Shown here one piece after another: positions 23,201 through 34,364 of a stretch of 64,000 nt of DNA. The position numbers and the translations under genes were made by a program. The stretch is from the NCBI GenBank assembly GCA_030704615.1, contig CM060731.1, positions 48,856,001-48,920,000 on the forward strand, in the 5' to 3' direction. Position 1 is the stretch's first letter. Each line of letters opens with the position of its first letter. The notes under the pieces are model-generated. The model searched no databases. It was not told the origin of the DNA and saw only the letters and a program-made list of their open reading frames with translations. The DNA is from Takakia lepidozioides. Taxonomy: Eukaryota; Streptophyta; Takakiopsida; Takakiales; Takakiaceae.

Positions 23201-23491
23201 TCCTTCAAGTTCCTTCTAAGGGGGTCTCTCTTGTGACGCCGGGGAGTTGCAACCTCCACACTGTGGTGATGCTGTTGCGACGCCCTGACGTCGCAAAGGC
23301 GCTGGGGCGCCCTTAGTGACGCTTTTGCGACGCCAAGGCGTCGCAACGCCTAAATTTATTTTTTTATTTTTATTTTAATTTTTTTTGGATTTCCGACGCC
23401 GGGGCGTTGCAAGAAAAAAAATCCGCCGCAGCGAGGGCCATCTTTCCCCCTTCATGCAACTTTACCTGGGCGTCGTAATGGTGTCGCAGTG
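23201..23491 (-). repeat. Right subterminal region of CACTA-1
   Basis: Dense copies of GCGACGCC / GGCGTCGCAA in both orientations up to the terminal GTGTCGCAGTG. Such arrays of short CG-rich motifs near both ends are a hallmark of CACTA elements, where transposase-associated proteins bind. Confidence 0.6.
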
Positions 23492-23617
23492 ACCATCCAC
23501 CTTCTAGCCATTCACCTTTCAAAGGTGAGTTAAACAAGATAGTCTCTTAGACTTCTAAACCTTTGGCCTTCAAGACTCTTAGTCTTCTAGATATGTTTAA
23601 TTACTTCCAACAAAATC

Positions 23618-25385
23618 GAACTGTGCTGGAAGCGACGCCTGGAAGTCCATATTTAGCGCCTGGCTGTCAATCAGACCGCATATGTTCCGGAGAAGAGCGC
23701 GTTGCTTTGAGGAGGCAATTCGTCAGCCTCTCTTTGGAAACATAAATCTGGACTATGCTCCCATGATCGAAATGGGCAACGTGGGAAAGCAAAGGGCTCA
23801 CGCACATCGCCAACAATTGGGAGATGGCGAGTTCCTGCCACCGGCTCTGCTGTCCTCTCTAGTTTCGGCCAATTCCATACGAAACGGGTGGGACCACATC
23901 AAACAGGGAGTGACATATGTTTTGCCCTTGCTCAATGGCAGAGATACCTCTCACAACAGCCCATGGCCATGCTGGTTTGGCAACAATGAGGGGAGTGCCT
24001 ACCTTGCCCTACTAGCTATTGCCCATTCAAATACGCATTGGCAAGGCTTGGAATTTGCTACAGACGCTGCGGGGAGTATCCAGTACATAGGTCAAGGACA
24101 GATGCATAAGGTCTCAGCGTTTAGAATTAGAGTTTTTGAGACTCTATCAGGGACTCCAGACCCCAAGCCGCCCCTAGGAGACGAATCAAGTTGGGCTCGG
24201 CAAATGCCACTGTCCTGGTTCCTGCGCTTTCCACTTACCAGGCTGTAGTTTGATCCAGGAGAGTGGACCTGGATGGATGCCAAAAAAACGCCGCTCCTAG
24301 GACATATAGTCAGGATGGGCTATAGAATGCAACTGGGAAATGCCAACTGCACAAACAAGTGGAACAAAAAATGGAATCTCAACTTGCAAATTCCAGCCTG
24401 GAAAGGAGTTTGGAAAGATATCTGGGCCAAACACCGCTCGACAAAAATTAACGCGTTCCTCTGGAAAATCGCCAATCAAATCCTTCCTATGGCTGTCAGT
24501 TTGCAGGATCGGGATCCCACATGCATGGTGTGTAGCTGTGGCATGGCAGAAACCATGGAGCATTGTCTCTTCACTTGTCACTTTCTTTCAAGAATTTGGC
24601 ATCTCGTGGCGGATTTACTCTGCTTGGAACCCCCTCCCTCCCTTGTCAGCACCTCTTCTCATGCTTAATCTAAATAGAGATTCGGCTTGGAACAGCTGCC
24701 AGTTATGGGCTTGTCTTCGTGCACTTACAATTTGGGCCATTTGGAAGGGAAGATGAAACCACCCTAGTATCAGATCGATTCTAAGTTTTCGGATCTGATG
24801 ACTGAAGGGTGTAAAGCGTTGGTCTCTTTGCAAGTAGCTATCAACAGGTGCAACGAAAGAAGGAACAGGGAGCTTTTCGAGGATTTCGACACCACCTGGG
24901 CAAAAGACGGCCTCATCTGCGCAAGGCTCTCTGACTCCAGAGTTGAATGGCGTGATCAACTCCCCAGCGCTTGGCAAATCGCCAACTGAGTCTGACGCCC
25001 CGATATTAATTGGAAACACAGCAAGGCTCACAGCTCCAAATCCAAAATGCATCCAGATTTTGGTCGCTAGTTCTTGTATGGGTCCTTTACAGGGTCTAAC
25101 TTAATCGTTCCCTCCTCTCTGCCTCTTTATGATCTTGCCTGCAGTCTCCTTATCTTTTAAAGCGCTTCTTGGTTCTCTTATGAGTCTGCCAGGTAGTTAG
25201 CTTTCTATTTCTGCCTCGTTTTCGGCATCAGCCCCGCTCCCCCCCCCCCCGCCAGACACTGGGTGTTCCCCATGAGATAGGCCTTTATGGCCTTCTTGGA
25301 GGTTATTTTTTCCTCCATTTGTCTTATTTTCCCCTTATTTAATAAAACTCATCCGGGCACCAAACCCTGTTTGGGGGGAAAAACA
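23618..25385 (+). pseudogene. LINE-A ORF2, C-terminal part and 3' UTR
   Basis: The LINE frame resumes with DAWKSIFSAWLSIRPHMFRR, continuing directly from the HGSAKS codons at 16708. It includes the region before the C-terminal zinc finger and then the zf-RVT domain at about 24380-24620 (WKDIWAKHRSTKINAFLWKI, CMVCSCGMAETMEHCLFTC). The last coding motif (WAKDGLICARLSDSRVEWRD) ends near 24988. A 3' UTR follows with an inverted-repeat hairpin at 25298-25316, AATAAAAC at about 25341 and an A-rich end near 25385. Frame changes at several places show it is dead. Confidence 0.85.
25298..25316 (+). other. 3'-terminal RNA hairpin of LINE-A
   Basis: GGAGG-TTATTTTTT-CCTCC. The same loop with different but still paired stems occurs in a SINE (25573-25591) and in two other LINE ends (50867-50887, 51618-51638). 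Confidence 0.7.
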
Positions 25386-25416
25386 AAGAAAACCATCTTC
25401 AAATTAATAACCAACA

Positions 25417-25680
25417 GTCAGTAGCTCAGTTGGATAGTACATTGAGTGCCACCCAGATGAATGTGGGGTCAAATCCTGCTACCTTGACGGGTGTGGTATG
25501 TTTGTATGTTCTTCTCCTCCTTCCCTTAGGCGGTGTCCCATGTGAAAGCCTTCTTGGTGAGGTTGATATGAAAGAGGTTATTTTCTCCTCTCACTATAAT
25601 CAAGGGGCCTGATTTGTGAGCTATCCGTCCCTCCCAGGTGTTTCCTTTTAAAAATAAATAAAATAAAAAAAAAGAATAAG
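25417..25680 (+). mobile_element. tRNA-derived SINE with a LINE-like 3' tail
   Basis: The head reads GTAGCTCAGTTGGATAG (A box at 25422-25432) and GGGTCAAATCC (B box at 25466-25476, one base off the GGTTCRANNCC consensus), with spacing proper to a tRNA gene. These form the internal RNA polymerase III promoter. The body then gives GTGAAAGCCTTCTTGGTGAG and AAGAGGTTATTTTCTCCTCT, which resembles the 3' end of LINE-A just upstream, and the copy ends in an A-rich tail (25649-25680). It is too diverged to fold as a working tRNA. The shared tail suggests that the LINE machinery mobilises it. Confidence 0.75.
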
Positions 25681-26520
25681 ATAAGGGTCCCAAAATGATC
25701 ATCATCTTGGCAGCGATTAATTCTGAAGATCCCCAAAAAAAAAAAAAAAAAAAAAACAAAAACAAAAAAGCAGGGGCTTGGGAGCAGCCAATGGGGTGGG
25801 ACGACACTAATTGCTAAAAGTTAACGGCCCAGAATAAAACTTGCAAATATTCATCTCTGAAGTCAAACATATTCATCCAAGAGAAGAGAGATGGCCTAGC
25901 AAAGACGATGGCCGAAGAGAAGAGAGATGGCCTAGCAAAGACGATGGCCGAGCTTGCTGGACGAACCATAGCCCAGATGGTGAGACAGGATCTGCCGGTC
26001 TGAATGTCTAAATGTCTGAATCTCTTCGAGTTCAAGGGAGGAAGCAATATGCGCCTACCCATCACTGCAAGTTTTTGTTTTTTTCTATCAAATACCAAAA
26101 GCCTGATCAATGGTAGGTGGGCCCGTGCCTGCTTCAATCTGACAGCAATGTTGAATGAGTCCCCTTTGTTTTGGATTTGGAGCTTGTTCCCTCTCAAACA
26201 GGGTGGAGAGGGCCAGATGTGAAATCATTTCACCATGCCTACAATCCTCAAAATATTCTACTGATAAGTTCCATTCAGTCACTCAAGCATCATTCTTCTT
26301 CATAAGTAAGTTTTATTGCCCCCATTTAGGTAGAAAGTTCACACCCGTAGGGGGGGTTTAGAAAGTTCACACCCGTAGGGGGGGTTGCCTTTGAATGTAG
26401 GCAGTCGCTTCCCGGATGGTGAGATCTACAAGGAATCTAAAAACGTGGAATGGCTTAGCAGGCGCCGCTTGGAACCTGTCTAAAAGCTTATTTGTGTGCA
26501 ACGGATCTGGCACGATGGAT
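25681..26520. other. Intergenic DNA with short tandem duplications
   Basis: A second A-rich run lies at about 25736-25768. A 36-bp unit (AGAGATGGCCTAGCAAAGAC...) is duplicated at about 25880-25952, and a 26-bp unit (AAGTTCACACCCGTAGGGGG) at about 26334-26386. No gene is evident. Confidence 0.5.
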
Positions 26521-27260
26521 CCAAAGCGAAATTTCAGCCTAGCAAGCCGATTTGATTGTGGCTGGTTGTCAATTTGATATCCCTGTCAAACTCGGGGGGT
26601 GACGTCGCCATGGAGGGGTGTGATGAGTTCTCGCCATCAATCTGGCGGTTTGAGCTGCCCAGGCACAGTGGGGATGGTGACGAGCTGCTAGTGCAGAAGA
26701 AAGACCGTTTCTGCCCAAGTGCTGGCGAACTGACCGTGGATAGCTGCCGCTTGTTGGGGTCTTCTTGCGACATCTGCACAAAGTTTTGCCCAAGCCTTCC
26801 TCCCTTCAATCTGCAAGTCCCAGAATACTCTAGAAAGCAAGGTAGATAAAGTGCAGGTGGTACCCGAGGGTCCAGGCACATCTAACTTTCCAAATGTTCC
26901 ACAGTGTAGAGTTGCGAAGGCAATCGTAGACTGGGCAGTTTGAAGCCTTGGTTTTTGAATTTGAGTCGTAGTTGAGTAGCAAATGTACAACTGAGAAGTC
27001 TTGGGTATCCCAATGTCTATAAAAATCTTTAACGATAGGCCAGACTTTCCTGGGGGTAAGGCAACAGAATAGGCAATGTTCCAAGGTTTCCAACTGCCCA
27101 TAGGAGCAACAAGAGCAAAGCAAGGCTTCCTGGAATTGTAACCACTCTCCCACCTTAAGGACTCTGTTGGCTATTTGCCATAGAAAGGCGGACATCTTGG
27201 CTAGCCTTGTTTTTTCCCAGATATATGTCCAGATTGATTTCCAGTTTTCCTCCACAAACC
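26521..27260 (-). pseudogene. LINE-B ORF2 C-terminal fragment
   Basis: Minus-strand frames carry the LINE zf-RVT region (WKSIWTYIWEKTRLAKMSAF, CSCCSYGQLETLEHCLFCC), then STLWNIWKVRC, EGRKAWAKLCADVARR and FASTWAETVFLL, and end with SPPEFDRDIKL. The order equals the LINE-D copy at 39.5-41 kb. Two frame changes are needed. It is a 5'-truncated copy, the usual outcome of LINE insertion. Confidence 0.8.
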
Positions 27261-30222
27261 CGTAAGATTGCCATTTCGAGTTCCATTTGGCACAGAGGGG
27301 GCTGGGAGATGTCAGAGCCTTGTATGTTGTTCTGGTGGTGTACGCGAAGAAGGGAGTCGGAGATCTAGAAACGGGCTTTTCCGTTCAGTATCCACCCTGT
27401 GACCATGTCTCTATCCCTACAAAGTACAGTCCCTCTCTCCCTTCCTAATCTCCCCCATACTCCCATCAGAATCTGCTGCTGGTCCTCTTCCACAAGAGAC
27501 ATGAACCCAACTCCAGACCCTATGATCCCCATCAAAACCTGGCTAGCAGCAAATTCATTCTTTTGGATTTCAGGAAGGCCCCTCGCAGTGCTTCCAGATT
27601 TATTTTTTCTAGTGGGCTCTGATTGCAGAGGTGAGGTGGAGGCCATAGAAACTTGTAAAATGTAGCCTTTACCCTCTTTATGTATTTATTTTTTTCCGCA
27701 GACAAGGGGAGGAAGCCCTTCACCCTCTTTATATACTCTCTCAAGGCGGTGGTGCAGCCTTCTAAAAGGGGCCCACCGCCTCATCATGCTTTTGGAAAGC
27801 TCTAGAACTAGAAGGAGGGCCCACCGACTTCTATGCTAGCCTCTACAGGTGGCCTCACATTTCTTCCCTCCCTCCCCATTGGCTGTTCCAATCCTCTCCC
27901 TTTATTTGACCTTCAGGAATAGCCCTGCCAAAATTTGGGACCCGTATAACCAGCTGTCTACCTCCCATCGACCCTCCAACTTCTACGCTAGCGCCTCCTG
28001 CGGCCCCACTGATTCGCTCTTCCCACAGTGTCGGGCGTTGCCTGACCTTCCCAAACTGGCCAAATGAGTTGGTGTACATAGTTATTTATTCATTGTCATT
28101 TGAGGCTTGTTTTCTTTGTTTGGAAGGGCATTGTTCATTCTTTCTTGACTTTCTACAAGTCAAAGCAGGTCGGGAATAAATCGAGAGAGTTAGAATCATC
28201 TGCAGATTGGAGATCTAGTAGTCCAGAAACTGTTTAGTGCGGACCGAAATTCCATCCCCTTCTCCGCCAGAATTGAAAAAATGATGCTCATGAGTTATAC
28301 TCTTCAACCCTTCCATGTGCCCATCCTGGTGATGCATGCGAGCATCAACCGTACCTAGATTCCCACATTACTACTGTAACAGCTTTCACTGTGCTAATGG
28401 AGAGGAATCACTCTCAGAAATATTTTTGTGTCCCTCCTTCTTTTCTCTTCTCTTTCGGTGACCTAAAATGGTGGTCACACCTTGCAATTGCTCCAGCCGC
28501 GCACATATCTGGAGAGAGAGAAACGACAGGCGGAGAGAGAGACAAGCAGGTGCTCAAAGCCAGGCTGCTGCTTGGTGGAACCTGTCAGCTTTTTCAATCC
28601 AACATAATACAGTGTAGCAAAACCTCAGCATTCGGTCCTCTTGTCGCGCTACAGTGCCCAGAAAAACACCATAATGTTGCTAAGAATTTCAGTGTGCATA
28701 GTAGTAAGTGTACAGGGTACATTTTGCAATTCCAGTTTGTGGGTCACATCTCTTTTTCAAGGAACTAATCTGCCCCACAGTTTTACCCTCACCTCATGTA
28801 GGCTCATGTGTCAGGAGTCCAAAAGTGTACGCAAATCACTGCGCTCTTTTGATAAATCTTTGGACGACCCTCGAGAAAAGTAAGTTATGTACATTATATT
28901 GCGAGTCTAGTGTGTACAAACTGGTTGATGTGCTAAGTACCGTATCCCATTTGGTCCTGGACACTCGATTTATGTGCACAATTGTTGTACGCATTCCACG
29001 CAAGCATCGATATTGTGATGGGGAAACGCAAAAGGTGCTCACTCTCATATCCGTATAAAGTGGAGCTGCCTGCCTACTCTCAATTTTCCCGAGCATATCT
29101 CAGAAAATTGATTCATAAAGCAGAAAAGATGGAAAAATACCCATATCGGTAAGTTAGTAAACCTCGAGTGCAAATGTGAGGGTGCTTGACTCGGTCGGAT
29201 CGTAACTCCTACACACTGAAACCAATAATGTTATAATCACCAACCTGGCTCGGGAAGATCGATGGTGACCAGACTCACTCTCTCGCCGAGGCCATTGTGC
29301 AGTGCAATACATGTGCGTAAAGTGCGATTTTTAACATAAAGAAAAGTTCAGAAACAAAATGGGTCCCATAAAAGGAATGATAGGGTGAGGTGCAGGTACA
29401 GGAAGACGTATCCCAGTGTTGTGATTGAAGCTGTGACTGCGGTCCTGGCAGGAAACGTACGTCAGCAACCCGCATCCCGAGCTTTCATGGAGCCCACCAT
29501 CCTGCAGGCTGGTCGGATTCGGGGCGAGAGCAGAAAGCGTGGCAGCATCTGGTGGGAGTGGTGTTCAGAACGGACACCACTTGGGGGACGATGAGTGGAG
29601 AAGATTCTCACATGGGTTCTGTGGATCAAAAGTTGCGTCTTTTAAGAGTCTGACTCACAAGATGCTTGGGCTCGAGTTAATCTTGTGCAGGAGCTTTGCA
29701 TGCGCGACTGCCGTGGCTGTGTTTCTGGACAGACCTGATGTGTAGAAGATGCGAGGCTCGATTCTGTGGCGGGTTGTGAGCCGTCGTCGCTCAGTGTCAA
29801 GCCCAAGAGCTACCTTCTGCTGTCTGCGGCTCATGTTATTTGCAATCTGTTAGGAAGATCACGTTGCAGGACCTGGCTGTTTTATACGCAAGTTCCAAGG
29901 CCTGCGGAGGGGTGGCCGGAGGAGAGGCATGGTAATCAATTGCATTTGGCTCTGTACATGATTGTTTGTGTGTAGCCGGTGACGTTTATTCGTGTCTTGG
30001 AGGCATGCCGAAGAGGTCCAGCCGAATTCAGGACTGATACGTGGAGTAAAGTTCAGGTAGAGGGCGGGCGCAGACCATTCATGCAAGAGATCATTCAATG
30101 ATGTGAAATCTGGTGGAGTATGCGCACCTGACTGTAGATTGTCATTAAACAAGGATGGCAGCCCGGTAGAGTCGACAGAAATTCTTTCGTCCGTGGGATA
30201 CCAAGGTAGCAGTTGTCTAGCG
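27261..30222. other. Long stretch without recognised genes
   Basis: Short open frames exist on both strands but none shows a conserved motif. A duplicated phrase CACCCTCTTTAT is found at 27669 and 27719. Sequence just upstream of 30223 could include the promoter and 5' UTR of the small gene there; a TATAAAG is at about 29055 but is far away. Confidence 0.4.
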
Positions 30223-30585
30223 ATGGCGAGAAAAAGAGTGTTGGCTCTGGGTCCGGCTCTTTCCCGCCTGCGATCATTCGGCTACCCGTATGAGCGAGTC
30301 AATGGGAAAGATCCCAGCTCTACCCGTTCATGGGGATGGAGAAGGCAGAAGTCCGTGAAGCTTGGGCAGAAGCCCAGACGAAGGTGGCCAAGGGGCTTCA
30401 GGGTGTCACGGTTTCGAATTAAGCTTGTGTCGCCCATTGTTTTGCTGAAAAGGTTGCGGGACGCGTATGTGCGGATGATGCTTGCGTTTGACGATCAGAT
30501 GGGCTACTGCGGTGCCGGTCTCCCTCTCGGATCGTATCCCATTTATCCCTTCCACATGCCAGGCCGAGCAGCAATCCGTTTCTAA
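30223..30585 (+). CDS. Small basic plant protein with C-terminal LRDAYVRMML motif (120 aa)
   Basis: An ORF open from 30103 has an in-frame ATG at 30223 that starts MARKRVLALGPALSRLRSFG, a more protein-like start than the upstream one. The middle is strongly basic (QKPRRRWPRGFRVSRFRIK). The C-terminal part contains LVSPIVLLKRLRDAYVRMML followed by Gly/Pro/Tyr-rich residues. Land plants have families of small uncharacterised proteins with a basic stretch followed by SP-x-x-LLxRLRDAYVxMML, and this fits that pattern from memory. It has no transmembrane segment or catalytic motif. The frame is intact and intronless. Function is unknown; with the PPR and TTLL genes it is one of few plausible host genes here. 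Confidence 0.55.
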   Translation: MARKRVLALGPALSRLRSFGYPYERVNGKDPSSTRSWGWRRQKSVKLGQKPRRRWPRGFRVSRFRIKLVSPIVLLKRLRDAYVRMMLAFDDQMGYCGAGLPLGSYPIYPFHMPGRAAIRF

Positions 30586-33500
30586 GCCGGAAACCAGGTA
30601 ATAAACACACTCGATCATTTTGATGGGGGACGCAAGCCTACATAGAGTGGACTTCCTGGCGTTCAGATCGTGTACAATCATCAAGTTGAAGTTGATTATC
30701 TTTCTCTTTCTGTCTCTGTCTCTCTTTGAAATCTGGAATTTCGGTAGTGCCTGACCCAGTGCTGCTAGCGAGACTCTACCACGAGTCACTCCTGATCGAC
30801 GCATCTGTGATTGTCTGTACAAGCCAATCTTGAAGGTCTGTCTCCGGGTTGCAGAAAGTTAGCATTCGTTCAAGTCATGTACCGGGGAAACAAATTGGTT
30901 AGTCTTCCCACTGTCCAGTGGATGTCAAAAGCCTGTCTACGACGTTTTGTAGCTCTTCTAATTCACATCAGATTTTGTATAGGGATGGGTTTCCAGGGGG
31001 AATTCCAGGGGGTGGAATCTGAAGTGGGTGTTAGATCTTGTCATGTCGGCCCAGCTGGCAAAGACGATAATGTAATCAGTCTCATTAATAATGTAATTAG
31101 TCTAAGCATCACAAGGGGACTCAGCACAGTCGTCACAGGTTTTTAGTTGGCTTTGCGCCGGTGGCTACCCACAATGGGATTACTATGAAACTCTGTGAAG
31201 GTTTGTACGTCTTATTGCACAGCTCTATATTATATGAGCCATCATGTGACATTGCCAAGATCTGACTCGGCGAACTGAGTTTTTTCGCAAATTTCTGACA
31301 TGTGTACATACTAGAGTCTGGTATCTTGGTTGGGATTGTTCGACGTCCTGTTGTTGCATTACTGACACACTCTCGTCCCAGGATGTTTAGCTGTACAGTC
31401 CTATGCCAGTACAGTAATATCTGCTGGAAGGAAATCATTGAAGGGCTCTCTCCACACATGATCGATTGCACGCGCTCAATGTTCTACAGTACTTTCTACT
31501 GTCAGTCCCGTGGGATTGTTAGCTTCTTTCGTGGCCTGTTTTATGCAGACATCTTTCGCCTAGTTTCTGTGGAGCTGCTCGCTTGCCCATTCATGTAAAC
31601 TCTTCGAGCAGCTAGGATGAGTGTCGTCTGATAGGAAACAGCCATAGAACCTCGAAGACTGAATTTTTTTCGACAGACTCCATTTCCATCCTCTGAACAA
31701 AAACTTATGCAAGAATTCTTTGCAACAACCAACCATTCATCTCGACACTATTCTAGCGCCTTTCACAAGTTGGAACCGTGCCAACAGATTCACATAAATA
31801 CTTTACACTCGGGGCAGAGGCATGTCCAGGGTTCGACTGCAATCAACTTCATTTCAGCACCAGGATCGTCTTGTGCAGCAGTAGATTGAAAATAGATCAT
31901 AGATTCCTGACTGCCCAAGCACTTGCAGTTTGCAAAACTGCTGAAAGACACCAACTCCAGCCACGGAAACTCCCCTGGAACTTTCGGAAGATTGACCATG
32001 AAGTTGACCTTATAGAACTGGCAAGCTACCCTTTATCTGAAGGATGAATTTCAATTGGAATTTGCTACAGCCTCAATCCGTTGGTGAAAAGATTCTCTTT
32101 CCAAATTTGTGTTGTTTGGGGCTGTGTGCAACAAGGCCCACCACAGAAAATGCTAGAGGGCTCCAAAAGTACCTCATATAGAGGGAGACAAGTGTGCCAT
32201 TTTAGAGAGAAGACTCGGAGCCACTTACGGCTACTGCCCCCAAAGGGGAGTGGGGGAGTGGGTTGTGATATAATACCCTTCGAGAGCTTTCGTATATACA
32301 TATATATATATACACCCTTCCAGGCGTTGGGAAAATATTTCAATGGCACGTATCATGCGGCCAGAGTTCTTTTTGGAAGGCTGGACCACCTGCACACATG
32401 CATGCAGCTGGGCGCTCCTACCATCTGCATTTTCCTCACTTTGTACATGTCCTTCACAGATTTGGTGGGGTACTCATTCCATGGGCAATTTGCAACGGTG
32501 AGTGGGTAGAATAAGCCCCCAAGTTTGCGTTGGCCATGTCCATTAGAGAATGGTCCAGGAATTAAAAGGCGGGAATATATACTGAGCTACACAAGGATTT
32601 GAAGAAATCTGTAAGGGGTCCAAGAAAAGACTGTATGAAGGCGACAGCTATTAAGTGGGGGATGGTTTAGGGGCCAAATTGGGGTAAGTAGAGTACAAGT
32701 GTCAAGTGGTGGTTTCTAGGGGTGACATGTGTGGGGTGGGGGGGGGTTTGGTATCGTGTGAGCACAACCCGTGGTCATAGGGGTTAAATGTTTTCAAACC
32801 CGGTCATAGGAATTACATGTTAACAGGCACGGTGCATATGAGTACCTTCAGATTTATTTTCTCAGTGCGAAAGGTCATAGGAATTACATGTTAACAGGCA
32901 CGGTGCATATGAGTACCTTCAGATTTATTTTCTCAGTGCGAAAATAACTTTTCTAGGGCTTAAACTGCCCGATACCCGGACTGAAAACCACGATTTTTGT
33001 TTTTTTGGGGTATCTTGTTCGCATAACGTGAGGAAACCCCACGCCTATAGGGTGACATGTTTATCGTGTATAGGTGTTACTTGTTTCTTAAGTGATGCTA
33101 TGAGGGCCTATGTGAGCAGTTAAAAAAAGTTTCTCAATTTTAGTTTCGATGGAGAAAAGGCATCTAGGGAATATCCTTAATATTCGCTTGTGCTCACCAC
33201 TACCCAACCTCGTGTGGGGCAACCTCCTTCTACAACTATCTCCAACTGCTTGATGAGGTCGGGCCGTCGGCCCGAGAGGGTGTACAATAATAGGATAATA
33301 CATATTCATAGTGTTCTCCGTATATAAAGGAGAAGAATGCTCTCCCGCTCTCCTCCCACACCTCTTACTACTTACTTGCTAAGTTAGTACCTACTTTAGT
33401 GGGCTCTGCACATAAACATGAACCATAGCTATGTTAATTAATAGAACAACTGAGCTGTTAATTAAGCCCTAAGATAGAGGTAGACTATGACGTAAGGACA

Positions 33501-34364
33501 TTTCATACAATGTTTAACTTAGATGTCTGTCTCTTCTGTTTGGATTCCTCATGAAATGTCCATGGTGACAAGTGTTACATTGGGAAGTACTTAAGAACCA
33601 AGGACCCAATGTTAGTGGCAAGGTGGGACCCACAAGATGGGTGGGCCTTGCCTACCATAAATTGGGTTGATATGAGTTTAGCATAAAGTATGGGTTGAGC
33701 ACAATCCACTCTTCTGCTGGGATAAATATGTTTTCAAATGGAAATTCTAGCCATAGGCAGACATAGCTTGGTGTTGCTTCGTCAATAGGGTCGTTACGGT
33801 CTATGATGAATGTATTTCTATTTAAGTCGAAAGAAAACCAGTTCACAATACATACTTGGAATTTTCTTTTAAATAAACTATAAAATAGGAGGCCCTAAGA
33901 AACTTTATTTGGAATTATTAGTTCAAAAAGATATAGAGGATCGCGATGTGAGCTCTTGGAGCTCCAGCTTTTGTGGTGAGAGAGACGTTCAACGGCCTCT
34001 TCGTCTCTCTCGTCTCACTGATCACAAGGAAGGATTCCTCCTACTAATTGTGGATGCTTTTGGATATTGTTGTGCTAAGCCTCTTTGCTTCCTTTGCGTT
34101 TTGCCACGCAACAAATCCTAGATCGACGACCCATTCCTCCCCAGAACTTTCATTAAACTTGGCCCTGGAATTCATCTCCCCTTCATGATCCCATCCCGCC
34201 CAGTGAGTCCCCTTTAATTGATCCCATGCAGGCCAACGCCTCTATACCATAAACCATTGGCCCCCAAACCTTCCAGCCACCATGCAATTTCTGTGGATTG
34301 ATACCCCAGCCACCATTTAACTTGGTAGGTTCTTGGCACCCCTCCCCCTCTATCCTCACCGAGC
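30586..34364. other. Long stretch without recognised genes
   Basis: Apart from a tandem duplication (32802-32943) I see no coding motif. A TATATATATATA run is at about 32298-32312, a palindrome GGGCCGTCGGCCC at about 33263-33275 and a TATATAAAGGAG box at about 33319, which might be the core promoter of a short element or unannotated transcript. ORFs at 32081-32509 and 33652-33846 match nothing I know. Confidence 0.4.
32802..32943. repeat. Two-copy tandem duplication, 71-bp unit
   Basis: The unit starting GGTCATAGGAATTACATG and ending CTCAGTGCGAAA occurs at 32802-32872 and again at 32873-32943 with no difference that I can see. A partial related phrase (GGTCATAGGGGTTAAATG) precedes it at 32773. 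The identity implies a recent event. Confidence 0.85.

Larger units (their letters stand above)
16729..23491. mobile_element. CACTA-1: CACTA-type transposon carrying a PPR pseudogene
   Basis: The left end is CACTACAGGAAAAAG, the standard plant CACTA (En/Spm) terminal form, followed by about 300 bp with repeated subterminal motifs (TTTGCGACG, GTCGCAAA, GCCCGGGCG). The right end has the same kind of motifs (GCGACGCCAAGGCGTCGCAA at 23312, GGGCGTCGTAATGG) and stops at GTCGCAGTG. Flanking triplets are AAC and ACC, which match with one difference. The right terminus reads CACTGCGAC in reverse, a weaker inverted repeat than usual. No transposase ORF is visible, so it is non-autonomous. Its cargo is a minus-strand PPR pseudogene and a linked repeat family. 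Confidence 0.5.
16709..23612. mobile_element. TG...CA unit inserted in LINE-A: probable solo LTR split by a CACTA transposon
   Basis: The unit starts TGTTAGAATTGAGC and ends TTACTTCCAACA, like Copia-type or miniature (TRIM/SMART-like) LTR ends, and is flanked by AAATC on both sides. Only about 20 bp at the left and 121 bp at the right look like LTR sequence. Between them, from CACTACAGG at 16729 to CGCAGTG at 23491, lies DNA with GCGACG-rich ends. The simplest reading is a solo LTR of about 141 bp hit later by a CACTA transposon. An alternative is a single unusual retroelement 6.9 kb long. The outer boundaries are well supported; the inner split is inference. Confidence 0.7.

Noticed and set aside
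23492-23612. Full right LTR of an autonomous retrotransposon ending at 23612
   Set aside because: No matching long direct repeat exists at the left side beyond the first 20 bp, and no gag-pol lies between.
25421-25490. Functional tRNA gene
   Set aside because: A and B boxes are present, but the acceptor and anticodon arms do not pair convincingly and the sequence is followed by a SINE body and A-rich tail.
33230-33450. LTR of a small retroelement (TATATAAAGG, TG start)
   Set aside because: No second copy or target duplication was found in the window, so I list it only as a possible promoter-like patch.
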